Shown in pieces: positions 1 to 7,399 of a stretch of DNA of 38,986 bases. The stretch is from an uncultured Verrucomicrobiota bacterium. Lineage in GTDB: Bacteria > Verrucomicrobiota > Verrucomicrobiia > Verrucomicrobiales > Akkermansiaceae. Under the pieces are notes generated by a model that had not been told where the DNA came from, did no database searches, and was given only the letters and a program-made list of their open reading frames with translations. The position numbers and the translations under genes were made by a program. The DNA is taken from NCBI GenBank assembly GCA_913063525.1, contig CAJXYV010000007.1, positions 1 through 38,986 on the forward strand. The letters are read 5' to 3'. The stretch's first letter is position 1. Every line of letters starts with the position of its first letter.

Positions 1-976
1 CTGCGTTCAGCGCCGCGCCCTTGCGCACTTGGTCGCCCACGACCCAGAGGTCGAGGGCGTTTTCTAACACGAGGTTTTTGCGGATTCGGCCGACGAGGCA
101 ATCGTCCTTGCCCGTCGTATCGAGAGGCACGGGGAAAACTTTGTTCGCTGGATCGTCCATCACCTGCACGCCCGCTTTGCCGGCATAGGCAGCACGCGCC
201 ACGGCAGGATCGACCGGGCGTTCAAACTGCGCGGTGATCGAAACCGAGTGCGACCGATAGACGGGCACGCGCACGCAGGTGCAGGAAACCCGCAGTTCCG
301 GCAGGTTCATGATCTTGCGACCTTCGTGGAGCATCTTGAGTTCTTCCTTGGTGTAGCCGTTGTCGGTGAAGGCGTCCACTTGCGGGATCACGTTGAAGGC
401 GATTTGGCGCGGATAGACTTTCGGGGTGAATGCTTCGCCGTGAGTGATCGCTTTCACTTGCTCTTCTAACTCGATGATCCCTTGAGCACCCGAGCCGGAG
501 ACCGCTTGGTAAGTCGAGGCAATGATCGACTTCAGGCCGAACTCCTTGTGCAAGGGAGCCAAGGCCATCAGCGAAATAATCGTCGTGCAGTTCGGATTGG
601 CGATGATGCCGCGCGGACGATTTTTGGCAGCTTCCGGGTTGATTTCGGGCACCACCAAAGGCACACCTTCATCCATCCGGAAGGCCGAGGAATTGTCGAT
701 CACCACCGCGCCAGCAGCAGCGGCCGATGGTCCGAACTCCAGTGAAATCCCGCCACCCGCGCTGAACAGCGCGATGTCCACGTCGCCGAATGAATCATGC
801 GTCAGTTCTTCCACCACGATCTCTTCACCGCGGAATGTCATGGTTTTGCCAGCCGAACGCGCCGAAGCGAGCAGCTTCAATTTGCTGAGCGGAAAGTTCC
901 GTTGTTCGAGGCAAAGGAGCATTTCTACACCGACGGCACCCGTCGCACCAACGATCGCTACATGGGGATGATTCAT
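1..976 (-). CDS. asd: Aspartate-semialdehyde dehydrogenase, C-terminus cut by window edge
   Basis: This enzyme reduces aspartyl phosphate to aspartate semialdehyde with NADPH in the cytoplasm, the branch point to lysine/diaminopimelate, threonine and methionine. Reading leftward from the ATG at 974-976, the product begins MNHPHVAIVGATGAVG, a Rossmann dinucleotide-binding start. Further on are the catalytic cysteine in NPNCTTI, the segment SGSGAQGIIELEEQ, and a C-terminal part ending near DLWVVGDQVRKGAALNA. About 325 codons are present; the family is usually 330-370 residues, so only the last few are missing beyond position 1. The frame is uninterrupted. The coiled-coil gene lies 75 bp upstream on the same strand, with no obvious shared function. 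Family assignment is very secure. Confidence 0.96.
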   Translation of the reverse strand, partial: MNHPHVAIVGATGAVGVEMLLCLEQRNFPLSKLKLLASARSAGKTMTFRGEEIVVEELTHDSFGDVDIALFSAGGGISLEFGPSAAAAGAVVIDNSSAFRMDEGVPLVVPEINPEAAKNRPRGIIANPNCTTIISLMALAPLHKEFGLKSIIASTYQAVSGSGAQGIIELEEQVKAITHGEAFTPKVYPRQIAFNVIPQVDAFTDNGYTKEELKMLHEGRKIMNLPELRVSCTCVRVPVYRSHSVSITAQFERPVDPAVARAAYAGKAGVQVMDDPANKVFPVPLDTTGKDDCLVGRIRKNLVLENALDLWVVGDQVRKGAALNA

Positions 977-1051
977 TTTGTGAAAGCCGGCATCTTTTGC
1001 CGGGGCGCGGAGCATAGCCAGATCCGCCGCGCTGGCAAACGATTCATTTCC

Positions 1052-1696
1052 TCACTTCTTGACTCCTGTGGGAGGGATATTGGCTGGTGGAGTGGATCGA
1101 GTTGGGGAGGTGACCGCTGCGGGTTTTGGGGTCGCCGCAGCAACTGGGGGCGTGGCGGCAGTAGTCTCCACGGGTGCTTGGGAGTTGGTTGGTGCCTTTG
1201 GCGAGGTCTTATCCGCAGTTGAGGTCGGGTCGAGCTGGGGCTCCAGTCCTTCGATAAGGTTATTGATCGTTTCCCGGCGGCGCTTGATTTCCTGCTGAAT
1301 CTGGTCTTGAAGCGATTTGAAACGCTTGATGTTTTGCTCCATTTCGGCAGAAGGTGTCTTTGGTTTTTTTGACTCTTCGAGGTTGATGCGGGTGGCCAGC
1401 GCCTGGTCGATCTTATCAAGGCGTTCGACCTCTTTCTGGAGGAATTCGTATTGAGTTGATGCGGTGTTGGAGCGCTGGAGGCTATTGGAGAGCTGGTTGA
1501 CTGACTGGTTGAGGACTTCGATGGGTTTCAGCAGCGGCCGCAAATCGACAGCTGGAGGAGCAGCCACCGGCGGGGTGGACTGGATCGCGGTAGGGGCTGT
1601 GGGCGGCGTAGCTGTCGGCTTCAGCACATGATAAGAAATGGCGGCAGCAAGGACGAGATTGGAACCAGCGAGGATCGCTTGAGATAGGGAGTTCAT
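1052..1696 (-). CDS. Membrane-anchored coiled-coil protein of unknown function
   Basis: I do not recognise a named family. The 214-residue product has a hydrophobic segment at about residues 7-26 that could be an uncleaved anchor or signal peptide. A Pro/Thr/Ala-rich stretch follows (about 27-50). Next comes a long charged helical region (about 55-165) with heptad-like leucine and isoleucine spacing, for example around LQKEVERLDKIDQALATRIN. The tail is rich in Pro, Ala and Thr. This pattern fits an envelope protein with a periplasmic coiled-coil stalk. It lies upstream of asd on the same strand with a 75-bp gap, so cotranscription is possible. That it is a real gene is likely, from its coherent domain pattern and lack of a better overlapping frame. 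Its function cannot be assigned. Confidence 0.7.
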   Translation of the reverse strand: MNSLSQAILAGSNLVLAAAISYHVLKPTATPPTAPTAIQSTPPVAAPPAVDLRPLLKPIEVLNQSVNQLSNSLQRSNTASTQYEFLQKEVERLDKIDQALATRINLEESKKPKTPSAEMEQNIKRFKSLQDQIQQEIKRRRETINNLIEGLEPQLDPTSTADKTSPKAPTNSQAPVETTAATPPVAAATPKPAAVTSPTRSTPPANIPPTGVKK

Positions 1697-1919
1697 TTTG
1701 GATTGATATTGCGGTGCTGTTTGGATACTGGAAACAGGTCAATGAGTTAGGGAACGGCGTGCTACAAGGGGCTATAGTGTAGCGTTTTTTGAAGTGAGAG
1801 CCTAGCCATCCAGTACAGAACTTTAACCCAAAAACGTCGTTGTGTGTACGTTAGGGTAATTACTTACGAACACAATTTTTTTGATCAAGATGCCCGAACG
1901 AATGCATCAATGAATTGTT
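1697..1919. other. Intergenic stretch without recognised gene
   Basis: This stretch separates two minus-strand genes. It is AT-richer than its surroundings, with T- and A-runs near 1785-1790 and 1875-1885. It may hold the promoter of the coiled-coil/asd pair. I see no convincing open frame, tRNA or terminator hairpin in it. Confidence 0.4.
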
Positions 1920-2297
1920 TTAGAACGGCACGTCGTCATCGAAATCGCCGTCGTCGCGGAGATCTGCGATTGAAGGCTCCGCGCTGCTTGTTGCCGAGCT
2001 TGGGCCAGCCCGCCGCGGGGATTCCGAAGCTGTGCCGGCACCCTGAATCTTCCAGCAAGCGAGGTTGACATAGTACTTGCCGTTATACTCGTTGCCGCGG
2101 ATGTCGAAACTCACGGCGACGTCTTGTTCGAGTTCGAACGCGTCCAGCATGGAACACTTGTCCTTCACGACTTCAAACTTCAGGTCCTGCGGATATTTGT
2201 CCGCAGCGGTGGTGATCACAAATTCGCGCTTGGTGAAGCCGCTTGCGAATGATTGTGCTGCGCCGATCCATTTCAATTTGCCAGAAGCCTCGTACAT
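1920..2297 (-). CDS. DUF3127 OB-fold-like protein with SSB-type acidic C-terminal tip
   Basis: The N-terminal 80 or so residues match the DUF3127 pattern known mainly from Bacteroidetes and relatives: KREFVITT, KYPQDLKFEVVKDKCSMLD, then VAVSFDIRGNEYNGKYYVNLACWKI. DUF3127 proteins are short and predicted to adopt an OB-like fold. After a low-complexity Ser/Ala/Pro linker (about 86-108), the 125-residue protein ends in DDGDFDDDVPF. This closely resembles the C-terminal tip of single-stranded DNA-binding protein (DDDIPF in E. coli), which docks repair and replication partners. Known: the SSB tip recruits RecQ, RecO, PriA and others. Inferred: this protein binds nucleic acid and borrows SSB partners. 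Flanking genes are not obviously related. Family call fairly sure, role speculative. Confidence 0.8.
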   Translation of the reverse strand: MYEASGKLKWIGAAQSFASGFTKREFVITTAADKYPQDLKFEVVKDKCSMLDAFELEQDVAVSFDIRGNEYNGKYYVNLACWKIQGAGTASESPRRAGPSSATSSAEPSIADLRDDGDFDDDVPF

Positions 2298-2388
2298 GGC
2301 CGGAGTGTTTCAATCCGCACGACGATGTCAATTGTTTGGGATGGACCTGAGTGTTTTTGCCAGTCATATTTTCAGAAAGTAAAACAAA

Positions 2389-2961
2389 ATGAGTTCTTTT
2401 AGATTCAATTGGATGGGTGCATGTGGCTGTTTGTTGATTTCAGCTGCTATCGGCGGCTTATTTTTGACGTGGAACGATCACAGGATTCTTCAAAAATCTT
2501 CAATTGCAGGCACCGCTAGTCGAAAAATTGATCGAGCCCTAAATCGATCATCTTCGTCCAGTTCGTCGCCTGAAGTCCGTCGGCGTCCACCGAGGCAGAT
2601 GCCTGAATCGGGGAGCCTTAATTCGGCATGCATCAAACTCCGGGAACTTCTGCGATCCGAAGATTTCAGCGGTATTCACGACGAGCTGGAGGCCTTAGCT
2701 AGTAGTCATCAGCTAGTCGATGTTCGTGAAATCCTTGCAGATTGGTGCCGGACAGGAAGCGTCGAGCTTGCCCAGTGGAGCCTTGAGCTGAGCCATGAAA
2801 GTGATCCAGCATTGAATTTAACCCTCCACGTAGAGGCGTTATCCAATCCTTCGGAAATTATCCGAGATATCGCGGCATCTGAGTTGGAGGACAAATCGGG
2901 GTTTCATTTTACGAATACCGTCCAAGCTCGGTCGTGGTTGGCGGATCGGACGAGTCACTAA
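2389..2961 (+). CDS. Hypothetical single-pass membrane protein
   Basis: No family is recognised. The 190-residue product starts at an ATG preceded by the A-rich sequence AAAGTAAAACAAA. It has one hydrophobic segment at about residues 9-27, then a Ser/Arg-rich linker with a run of serines and RRRPPRQMP. A predicted helical soluble domain follows (about 75-185), with segments such as CIKLRELLRSEDFSGIHDELEALAS and SNPSEIIRDIAASELEDKSG. The alternation of short helices resembles TPR/HEAT-like packing, but no repeat is clear. It is likely envelope-anchored with the soluble part outside the cytoplasm. It converges with the next minus-strand gene, leaving only 15 bp between the two stop codons. Confidence 0.6.
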   Translation: MSSFRFNWMGACGCLLISAAIGGLFLTWNDHRILQKSSIAGTASRKIDRALNRSSSSSSSPEVRRRPPRQMPESGSLNSACIKLRELLRSEDFSGIHDELEALASSHQLVDVREILADWCRTGSVELAQWSLELSHESDPALNLTLHVEALSNPSEIIRDIAASELEDKSGFHFTNTVQARSWLADRTSH

Positions 2962-2976
2962 AATAGGTGATGCCTC

Positions 2977-4044
2977 TCAAGGCTGGGTTTTCTTACTTCG
3001 CAGAATGAAATTGCCTGTCGAATTCCACGCACCGGAACTCAGGACGATCCTTCCGCTTGGGAAGACGCGAACAAATTGCCAATCCTCCGTGGCTGTCAAG
3101 ATGGCTCCTCGCCTGCCGACCATTAATGGCCCCCCTTTAAATTGGATGATCTTCCGGTCACTCACACAGTCAAATCTGGTCGAGCGTACCCAGACTTCAT
3201 CGGATTTAGGCGCATGTATCCATGTTTGTACGCCGCCCTGGCCCGTCATTCGCACCAAGTTGCAGTCGTCTGAATTCTCTTGAAGCATCTGAATTCCGCC
3301 TGCGCTGACAAGCACAGCCTGTCGACCGATAATGGCAGATGGACCGGCCAGCTGAATTTTAATTCTCTGGAGATCGATGTGTCCTCCATCTGGAGAAATC
3401 GCCGCTAAAGCACCTTCGGATGAGCTGCTGACGGCCGAGTCCCATTCGCTCGTCCATCTCCAGCATTTTAGGAAAGTTGAAAGGTTGCCCGAGAACTTTT
3501 GCACAAGTTCCAGCGGGGCCATAGGATTGGGAAGTTCGTACTTCGATGCTTGCAACGGCTCGAAGCGAAAGGGGGGCGTTCCCGGTGTTTTTAAGGTGAA
3601 ACTTAGTCTGGAGGCTGGTTTTGCCAATTGGACTTCGAGATGCCCGATTGCGTCGAACACTGGAAGTTCGGATTCTCGCCAAAGTTCGATCCCCTCAAAA
3701 TTTAATCCCGAACTGCTTGCAAAAAAACCGTTAGAGGCATGCACGGCCCCAGATTTGAAATCATAAACAGCCTTATTCGATTGAAATGAAAAAGGGGAGG
3801 TGCAGGGTTCTTTCACCGAAAGGTGAAAATCATAGGCTTCCAGCAGGTTTGGTGGATCCAGCACTTCCGCCCTCGATGCAGTCAGTGTTTGGGTTTTACC
3901 TCTGTTTAAAGGGGCAAGTGGAACGAATAAGTCGTAAAAAACTAATCCGGATTGAAAGATTCCGGAGATCGCCTCGCCCCCCCTTTCCTCCAAGGTGAGG
4001 CCGCAGGCGATGGTCGGAAACAACAAGCCACCGCAAAGCATCAT
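2977..4044 (-). CDS. Exported protein of unknown function, weakly OstA/LptA-like C-terminus
   Basis: The 355-residue product opens with a short hydrophobic signal-like segment (MMLCGGLLFPTIACG). The frame stays open upstream of this ATG, and a CTG start six codons earlier, preceded by AAGGAG, would give a better n-region, so the start is uncertain. The body is beta-rich with no firm family match. The final hundred or so residues, with motifs such as VRMTGQGGV, IIQFKGGPLMV and RVFPSGRIVLSSGAWN, recall the repeating beta-jellyroll strands of OstA/LptA/LptC lipopolysaccharide-transport proteins. That resemblance is by eye and weak. It lies downstream of another small exported protein on the same strand (118 bp gap). 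Confidence 0.6.
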   Translation of the reverse strand: MMLCGGLLFPTIACGLTLEERGGEAISGIFQSGLVFYDLFVPLAPLNRGKTQTLTASRAEVLDPPNLLEAYDFHLSVKEPCTSPFSFQSNKAVYDFKSGAVHASNGFFASSSGLNFEGIELWRESELPVFDAIGHLEVQLAKPASRLSFTLKTPGTPPFRFEPLQASKYELPNPMAPLELVQKFSGNLSTFLKCWRWTSEWDSAVSSSSEGALAAISPDGGHIDLQRIKIQLAGPSAIIGRQAVLVSAGGIQMLQENSDDCNLVRMTGQGGVQTWIHAPKSDEVWVRSTRFDCVSDRKIIQFKGGPLMVGRRGAILTATEDWQFVRVFPSGRIVLSSGAWNSTGNFILRSKKTQP

Positions 4045-4162
4045 TAACCAAGGGCGGGTCAGTTGCTCCTTGGCGAGGCGACAATCTAGAAATGAAGAAT
4101 CGTAGCGAATAGAATATTTTTAGCTTAAACAGCGTCCGAGACGTTTCTAATCCAGTCTGAGG

Positions 4163-4648
4163 TTAAAGCGAGATCCTGAGGCTTTTCGTGACGGTGATGG
4201 TTCCGACACCCGTTCCGGTTAGGGAAATCGTAAGGGTGGCAACGCCTTCTGGCATGTAATCAGGAATGGTGATGTAGGCCTCATCCGATTGAGTGCCACT
4301 CAGCGTCGACATCTCTTCGGATGTAGTTGCAGCACTGCCGTCGACCGCAACAATCCCGAGTCCTTGCGTAACTTTACATGCGATTTTTCCTGAAATTGAA
4401 GTGGCTGTTTTGGATCCTTTCGGGAGAGCAGAAAGCGTATAAGAGAACATAATATTTTTATTGGCAAAAAGATGAAGATCGGTCTCGCTGACGCGAACCA
4501 GCAAATCGCTGCCAATTTTAGCTTGGGACACTTCTTTGTTGGTCGTTGGGGACACGATTTGAAGTTTTCCCGCGGGTTTTGTGGCTCCATGTGAAGAGGC
4601 GATTCCCATCGATACAATTGCTATGGTGATTAGTGTTTTATTAGCCAT
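4163..4648 (-). CDS. Small exported protein of unknown function
   Basis: The start is set at the ATG encoding MANKTLITIAIVSMGIASSHG, a clear signal peptide with likely cleavage before ATK. A longer in-frame start at 4702 would put 18 charged residues before it and is less likely. The mature part (about 140 residues) is predicted to be mostly beta-strand, with Thr/Ser/Gly-rich segments such as YITIPDYMPEGVATLTISLTGTG, reminiscent of an Ig-like or fibronectin-like fold. No family was recognised and no cysteine pair or catalytic motif is visible. It could be an adhesin-like or pilus-like small secreted domain. It sits between the other exported protein and the ilvC terminator. Confidence 0.6.
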   Translation of the reverse strand: MANKTLITIAIVSMGIASSHGATKPAGKLQIVSPTTNKEVSQAKIGSDLLVRVSETDLHLFANKNIMFSYTLSALPKGSKTATSISGKIACKVTQGLGIVAVDGSAATTSEEMSTLSGTQSDEAYITIPDYMPEGVATLTISLTGTGVGTITVTKSLRISL

Positions 4649-4791
4649 GACGCATTCAATACGCGACTGATTGCATTTCTTGTCAATCATTCTTTTCCGC
4701 AAGGCGCCGGGTTAACTCTGCAACACTGGTCATGAGCTTTTGTTCAGATCGAGCAAGCATGGTGGGTAGTCGTGTGAGGACGGTATCACAA

Positions 4792-4827
4792 AAAACGCCC
4801 GGCCCCTTTGCAGGAGACGGGCGTTTT
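4792..4827 (-). terminator. Rho-independent terminator of ilvC
   Basis: A perfect 10-bp inverted repeat AAAACGCCCG / CGGGCGTTTT lies 19 bp beyond the ilvC stop codon, with a 16-nt loop. On the minus-strand transcript the right arm ends in a run of six U (GCGUUUUUU), the classic intrinsic terminator form. Confidence 0.9.
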
Positions 4828-4846
4828 GAATGCGAGATCGCGGGGA

Positions 4847-5893
4847 TTACTTCGAGGACGAAGTGAAGCTCGCTTGGCTGGCGCCTTTTTTGATCTTGCT
4901 GGATTTGATCCAGCTCATCGTGGAGCGAAGTTTCTCGCCGACCTTTTCGATCGGGTGAGCGGCTTCGGCCTTGCGGATGGCGTTGAAGTTTTTGTTGCCT
5001 GCGGCGTATTCGGCGGTCCACTCCTTGGCGAACTTGCCGTTTTCAATGGCCTTGAGTTGGGCGGCCATGCGCTTCTTGACGGAGGCGTCGATGATTTTCG
5101 GACCGACGGTGACGTCGCCGTATTCAGCGGTCTCGGAGATCGAGAAACGCATGCCGGCGATGCCTTGCTCGTTCATGAGGTCGACGATGAGCTTGAGCTC
5201 ATGAAGGCACTCGAAGTAGGCCATCTCGGGTTGGAAGCCAGCTTCGACGAGCACTTCAAAGCCCGCTTTGACGAGGGCCGTGGTGCCGCCGCAGAGGACG
5301 ACTTGTTCGCCGAAGAGGTCGGTGACGGTTTCTTCGCGGAAGTTGGTTTCGAAGACACCGGCGCGGGCGCAGCCGATACCGCCGGCCCATGCGAGCGCGG
5401 TCTTCTGGGCTTTGCCGGAAACGTCCTGGTGGATAGCGATGAGGCCGGGAACGCCTTTGCCTGCGACGAACTGCGAGCGCACGGTGTGGCCAGGGCCCTT
5501 TGGCGCGACGAGGATGACGTCAACGTTGTTAGGGACGGTGATGGTCTTAAAGTGAACGGCGAAGCCGTGCGAGAAGAGCAGCGTCTTGCCCTTGGTCAGG
5601 TGCGGCGCGATGTCCTTGTTGTAAACCGCAGGAATGACGGTGTCTGGGGTGGCGACGAAAATCACGTCGGCAGCCTTGACCGCCTCGGCGGTGTCCATGA
5701 CCTCGAAGCCGAGCTTCTTGGCAACTTCGCGGGACTTCGACTTCGGGTAGAGGCCGATGATGACCTTGAGGCCACTGTCCTTGAGGTTGAGCGCGTGGGC
5801 GTGGCCTTGCGAGCCGAAGCCGATCACGGCGAGGGTTTTCTTCTTGAGAGGCGCAATCGGTGCGTCCTTGGTGGTGTAGATCTTCGCAGCCAT
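4847..5893 (-). CDS. ilvC: Ketol-acid reductoisomerase, class I
   Basis: This enzyme converts 2-acetolactate or 2-aceto-2-hydroxybutyrate to the dihydroxy-acid with NAD(P)H and Mg2+, the second common step of valine, leucine and isoleucine synthesis. The start is the ATG giving [19 protein letters not shown]; the frame is open 31 codons further, but that extension is Arg/Pro-rich and outside the family. Residues about 21-30 carry the GFGSQGHA cofactor loop. YPKSKS is the beta2-alphaB loop that sets NADPH/NADH preference. [10 protein letters not shown] and [16 protein letters not shown] follow, with the acidic metal ligands. The length of 348 is normal for class I. It appears monocistronic, with its own terminator. 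I see no leader peptide or T-box upstream. Confidence 0.96.
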   Translation of the reverse strand: MAAKIYTTKDAPIAPLKKKTLAVIGFGSQGHAHALNLKDSGLKVIIGLYPKSKSREVAKKLGFEVMDTAEAVKAADVIFVATPDTVIPAVYNKDIAPHLTKGKTLLFSHGFAVHFKTITVPNNVDVILVAPKGPGHTVRSQFVAGKGVPGLIAIHQDVSGKAQKTALAWAGGIGCARAGVFETNFREETVTDLFGEQVVLCGGTTALVKAGFEVLVEAGFQPEMAYFECLHELKLIVDLMNEQGIAGMRFSISETAEYGDVTVGPKIIDASVKKRMAAQLKAIENGKFAKEWTAEYAAGNKNFNAIRKAEAAHPIEKVGEKLRSTMSWIKSSKIKKGASQASFTSSSK

Positions 5894-6070
5894 GGCAGAT
5901 CGGTAGGTTGGTTCGGTTAGGGCACGCCGCTGCCATCGGGGCAACAGACGGGGCGGCAACGTGGCGAGATGAGGCGGCGGGGTCAAGCAACAACAGGTAA
6001 ATTGCTAAAGCATCGGTGGTTTAAACGAAAAAACACCGCCGGGGGACGTGAATCTGGCCAGTTTGGGTTG

Positions 6071-6844
6071 TTACGGGCGAAGCAGCAGCTCGAGCTCCGG
6101 CACGTTTTTACGAATTTCGTCGGCTACCAGATTTGCGGTTTTCGTCGCTCCTTCAGTGGAAAGGTGGGTCTTGTCGGGCTTGGTTGGGTCTTTGGTCTTG
6201 GCATCGAAAGCCACGGCAGCCGCGGGTCCGAGCTGGTTCATTTGTTCGATGCTGCGCGCGTTGAGGTCGATCAAGGGCACCTTCTGTTCCGCTGCCACGG
6301 CCTTGGTCGCCTCGACATAATCGCAGAGTACATCTTGTCGTGCCTCCCCAGCTTGCGAGTCGGCGAACGATTCGAGATGGCTGGATTCGATCTTTCCCTG
6401 CGGATTGAAATTCCGTCGCGTCAGCGAGGTGACGAGCACCGGCTTTGCGCCACTGGCCCGCGCCTCGGCGATGTAGCGCACGAGATTTTCGCGGAAGGTG
6501 GTCTTTGCGTCGGTTTCGCGTTCGGGGCCTTTGCCGGGCGCGTCATTGTGGCCGAACTGGATCAAAATCCAGCTCGGTTTGGCGTCCAGCGCCTTCTTCC
6601 AGTGGCCTTCGGCACGATAGCTCTTCGAACTGCGGCCGCCCCGGGCCATGTTCAAGCATTCCACACCGGGGGCGAGCCGTTTTGAAAACGCATCGCCCCA
6701 GCCGCTTTTGGTTGCCACAGTGGAGTCGCCGACAAGGACAACCCTTTTACCTAACGTCGCAGGCTCGTCCGCTGCGCGTGAATTGGTGACGAGGATCGCC
6801 GCGCAACCGAGCATGGCACAGAGAGATACATGGAGTGATTTCAT
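6071..6844 (-). CDS. SGNH-fold acetylesterase, rhamnogalacturonan acetylesterase-like (CE12 type)
   Basis: The 257-residue product has a signal peptide (to about residue 24, ending NSRA-ADEP) and all four SGNH blocks. These are GDSTV (nucleophile Ser), GGRSS (oxyanion Gly), FGHNDAPGKG (Asn) and a C-terminal PDKTHLS with the Asp-x-x-His pair. The GDST/GHND/DxTH combination is typical of rhamnogalacturonan acetylesterases (RhgT/CE12), which remove O-acetyl groups from the galacturonate of RG-I so that lyases and hydrolases can act. It is exported. It lies at the downstream end of the minus-strand sugar cluster, separated from the DUF4450 gene by a repeat region, so cotranscription is uncertain. 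Fine substrate specificity cannot be read from the sequence. Confidence 0.85.
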   Translation of the reverse strand: MKSLHVSLCAMLGCAAILVTNSRAADEPATLGKRVVLVGDSTVATKSGWGDAFSKRLAPGVECLNMARGGRSSKSYRAEGHWKKALDAKPSWILIQFGHNDAPGKGPERETDAKTTFRENLVRYIAEARASGAKPVLVTSLTRRNFNPQGKIESSHLESFADSQAGEARQDVLCDYVEATKAVAAEQKVPLIDLNARSIEQMNQLGPAAAVAFDAKTKDPTKPDKTHLSTEGATKTANLVADEIRKNVPELELLLRP

Positions 6845-6865
6845 GATGATTTTTGGGGTAGAACT

Positions 6866-6991
6866 TTAGGACGATTGTGTGAAAAGAACGCGCATTGCGA
6901 TGGACACGCTGCGGCCAGCGGGTTCAGCCGAGGTCGTTTGCACGGACAGTAATCCGGCGGCGAGGAGGTTGAGAAGGAGGAATCGTTTCAT
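6866..6991 (-). CDS. Candidate 41-residue secreted peptide or remnant of a secreted-protein gene
   Basis: The reading MKRFLLLNLLAAGLLSVQTTSAEP is a textbook signal peptide with cleavage after TSA. Only about 18 residues follow before a TAA stop that lies 21 bp upstream of the SGNH esterase ATG on the same strand. Such an isolated signal peptide most simply marks the 5' remnant of an exported enzyme that was deleted or frame-shifted. A genuine small secreted peptide or a leader ORF coupled to the esterase is the alternative. No Shine-Dalgarno sequence is visible. Confidence 0.4.
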   Translation of the reverse strand: MKRFLLLNLLAAGLLSVQTTSAEPAGRSVSIAMRVLFTQSS

Positions 6992-7102
6992 AAGATGATG
7001 AGGCTTTCAAATACGTGCAGTCTTGGGCGGTCTTGCTGTTTTTTGCGCGCTTGATGAGAGGTGTTGAAGGCAACAGACCAGAGACGAGAGGTGAGAATCG
7101 AG

Positions 7103-7366
7103 ATGGAAGGCTTTTCCAACGCGTTGGAAAAGGTGACTGACGAGTTGGAAAAGGTGACCGACGCGTTGGAAAAGGTGACCGACGCGTTGGAAAAGGTGAC
7201 CGACCGGTTGGAAAAGGTGACCGACCGGTTGGAAAAGTTGACCGACCGGTTGGAAAAGGTGATCGACGGGTTGGAAAAGGTGATCGACGAGTTGGAAAAG
7301 CTTTCCAACCGATTGAAAGCTCTTAAATCGGACAATAACTCTTCGGACGGGTTGGTAAGCTTTTAA
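7103..7366 (+). CDS. Possible small coiled-coil protein encoded by a 21-bp repeat array
   Basis: An ATG at 7103, with AGAGGTGA nine bases or so upstream, opens an 87-codon frame; an in-frame GTG start also exists at 7061. The core is nine heptads of the form LEKVTDR with Leu at a and Val/Leu at d, an ideal dimeric coiled-coil pattern. A short polar tail (SDNNSSDGLVSF) follows. Because the repeat unit is exactly 21 bp, most frames through the array lack stops (five of six), so openness alone is weak evidence. The proper a/d pattern and the ribosome-binding-like sequence favour translation. It is transcribed against both neighbours. It could instead be purely a DNA or RNA structural repeat. Confidence 0.35.
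   Translation: MEGFSNALEKVTDELEKVTDALEKVTDALEKVTDRLEKVTDRLEKLTDRLEKVIDGLEKVIDELEKLSNRLKALKSDNNSSDGLVSF
7111..7311. repeat. 21-bp tandem repeat array bracketed by inverted half-units
   Basis: Nine units of GTTGGAAAAGGTGACCGACNN begin at 7123, 7144, 7165, 7186, 7207, 7228, 7249, 7270 and 7291, the last diverged in its second half. The array is preceded by the reverse complement of the first half-unit. This makes a perfect 22-bp palindrome at 7111-7132 centred on ACGCGT. It ends in CTTTCCAACC (7301-7310), again the inverted half-unit. There are no spacers between units. It begins 89 bp beyond the DUF4450 stop codon, between that gene and the SGNH esterase. An RNA read through it would form hairpins at both ends. 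Confidence 0.9.
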
Positions 7367-7399
7367 TAGGGATTGGGTTGGTTTTAATAAAGAGTTGTT

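Noticed and set aside
4808..5920. Long plus-strand open frame opposite ilvC
   Set aside because: It is fully antisense to a clear ilvC gene and translates to a Glu/Asp/Gly/Val-skewed sequence typical of the complement of a high-GC gene.
6001..6070. Possible terminator after the SGNH esterase at 6071
   Set aside because: There is a T-run on the minus strand, but the preceding GC-rich sequence does not form a stable continuous stem.
7111..7311. Tandem array as a possible CRISPR
   Set aside because: Units abut directly with no unique spacers and no cas genes are nearby; the 21-bp period is a simple tandem repeat. The same applies to 30175-30306.
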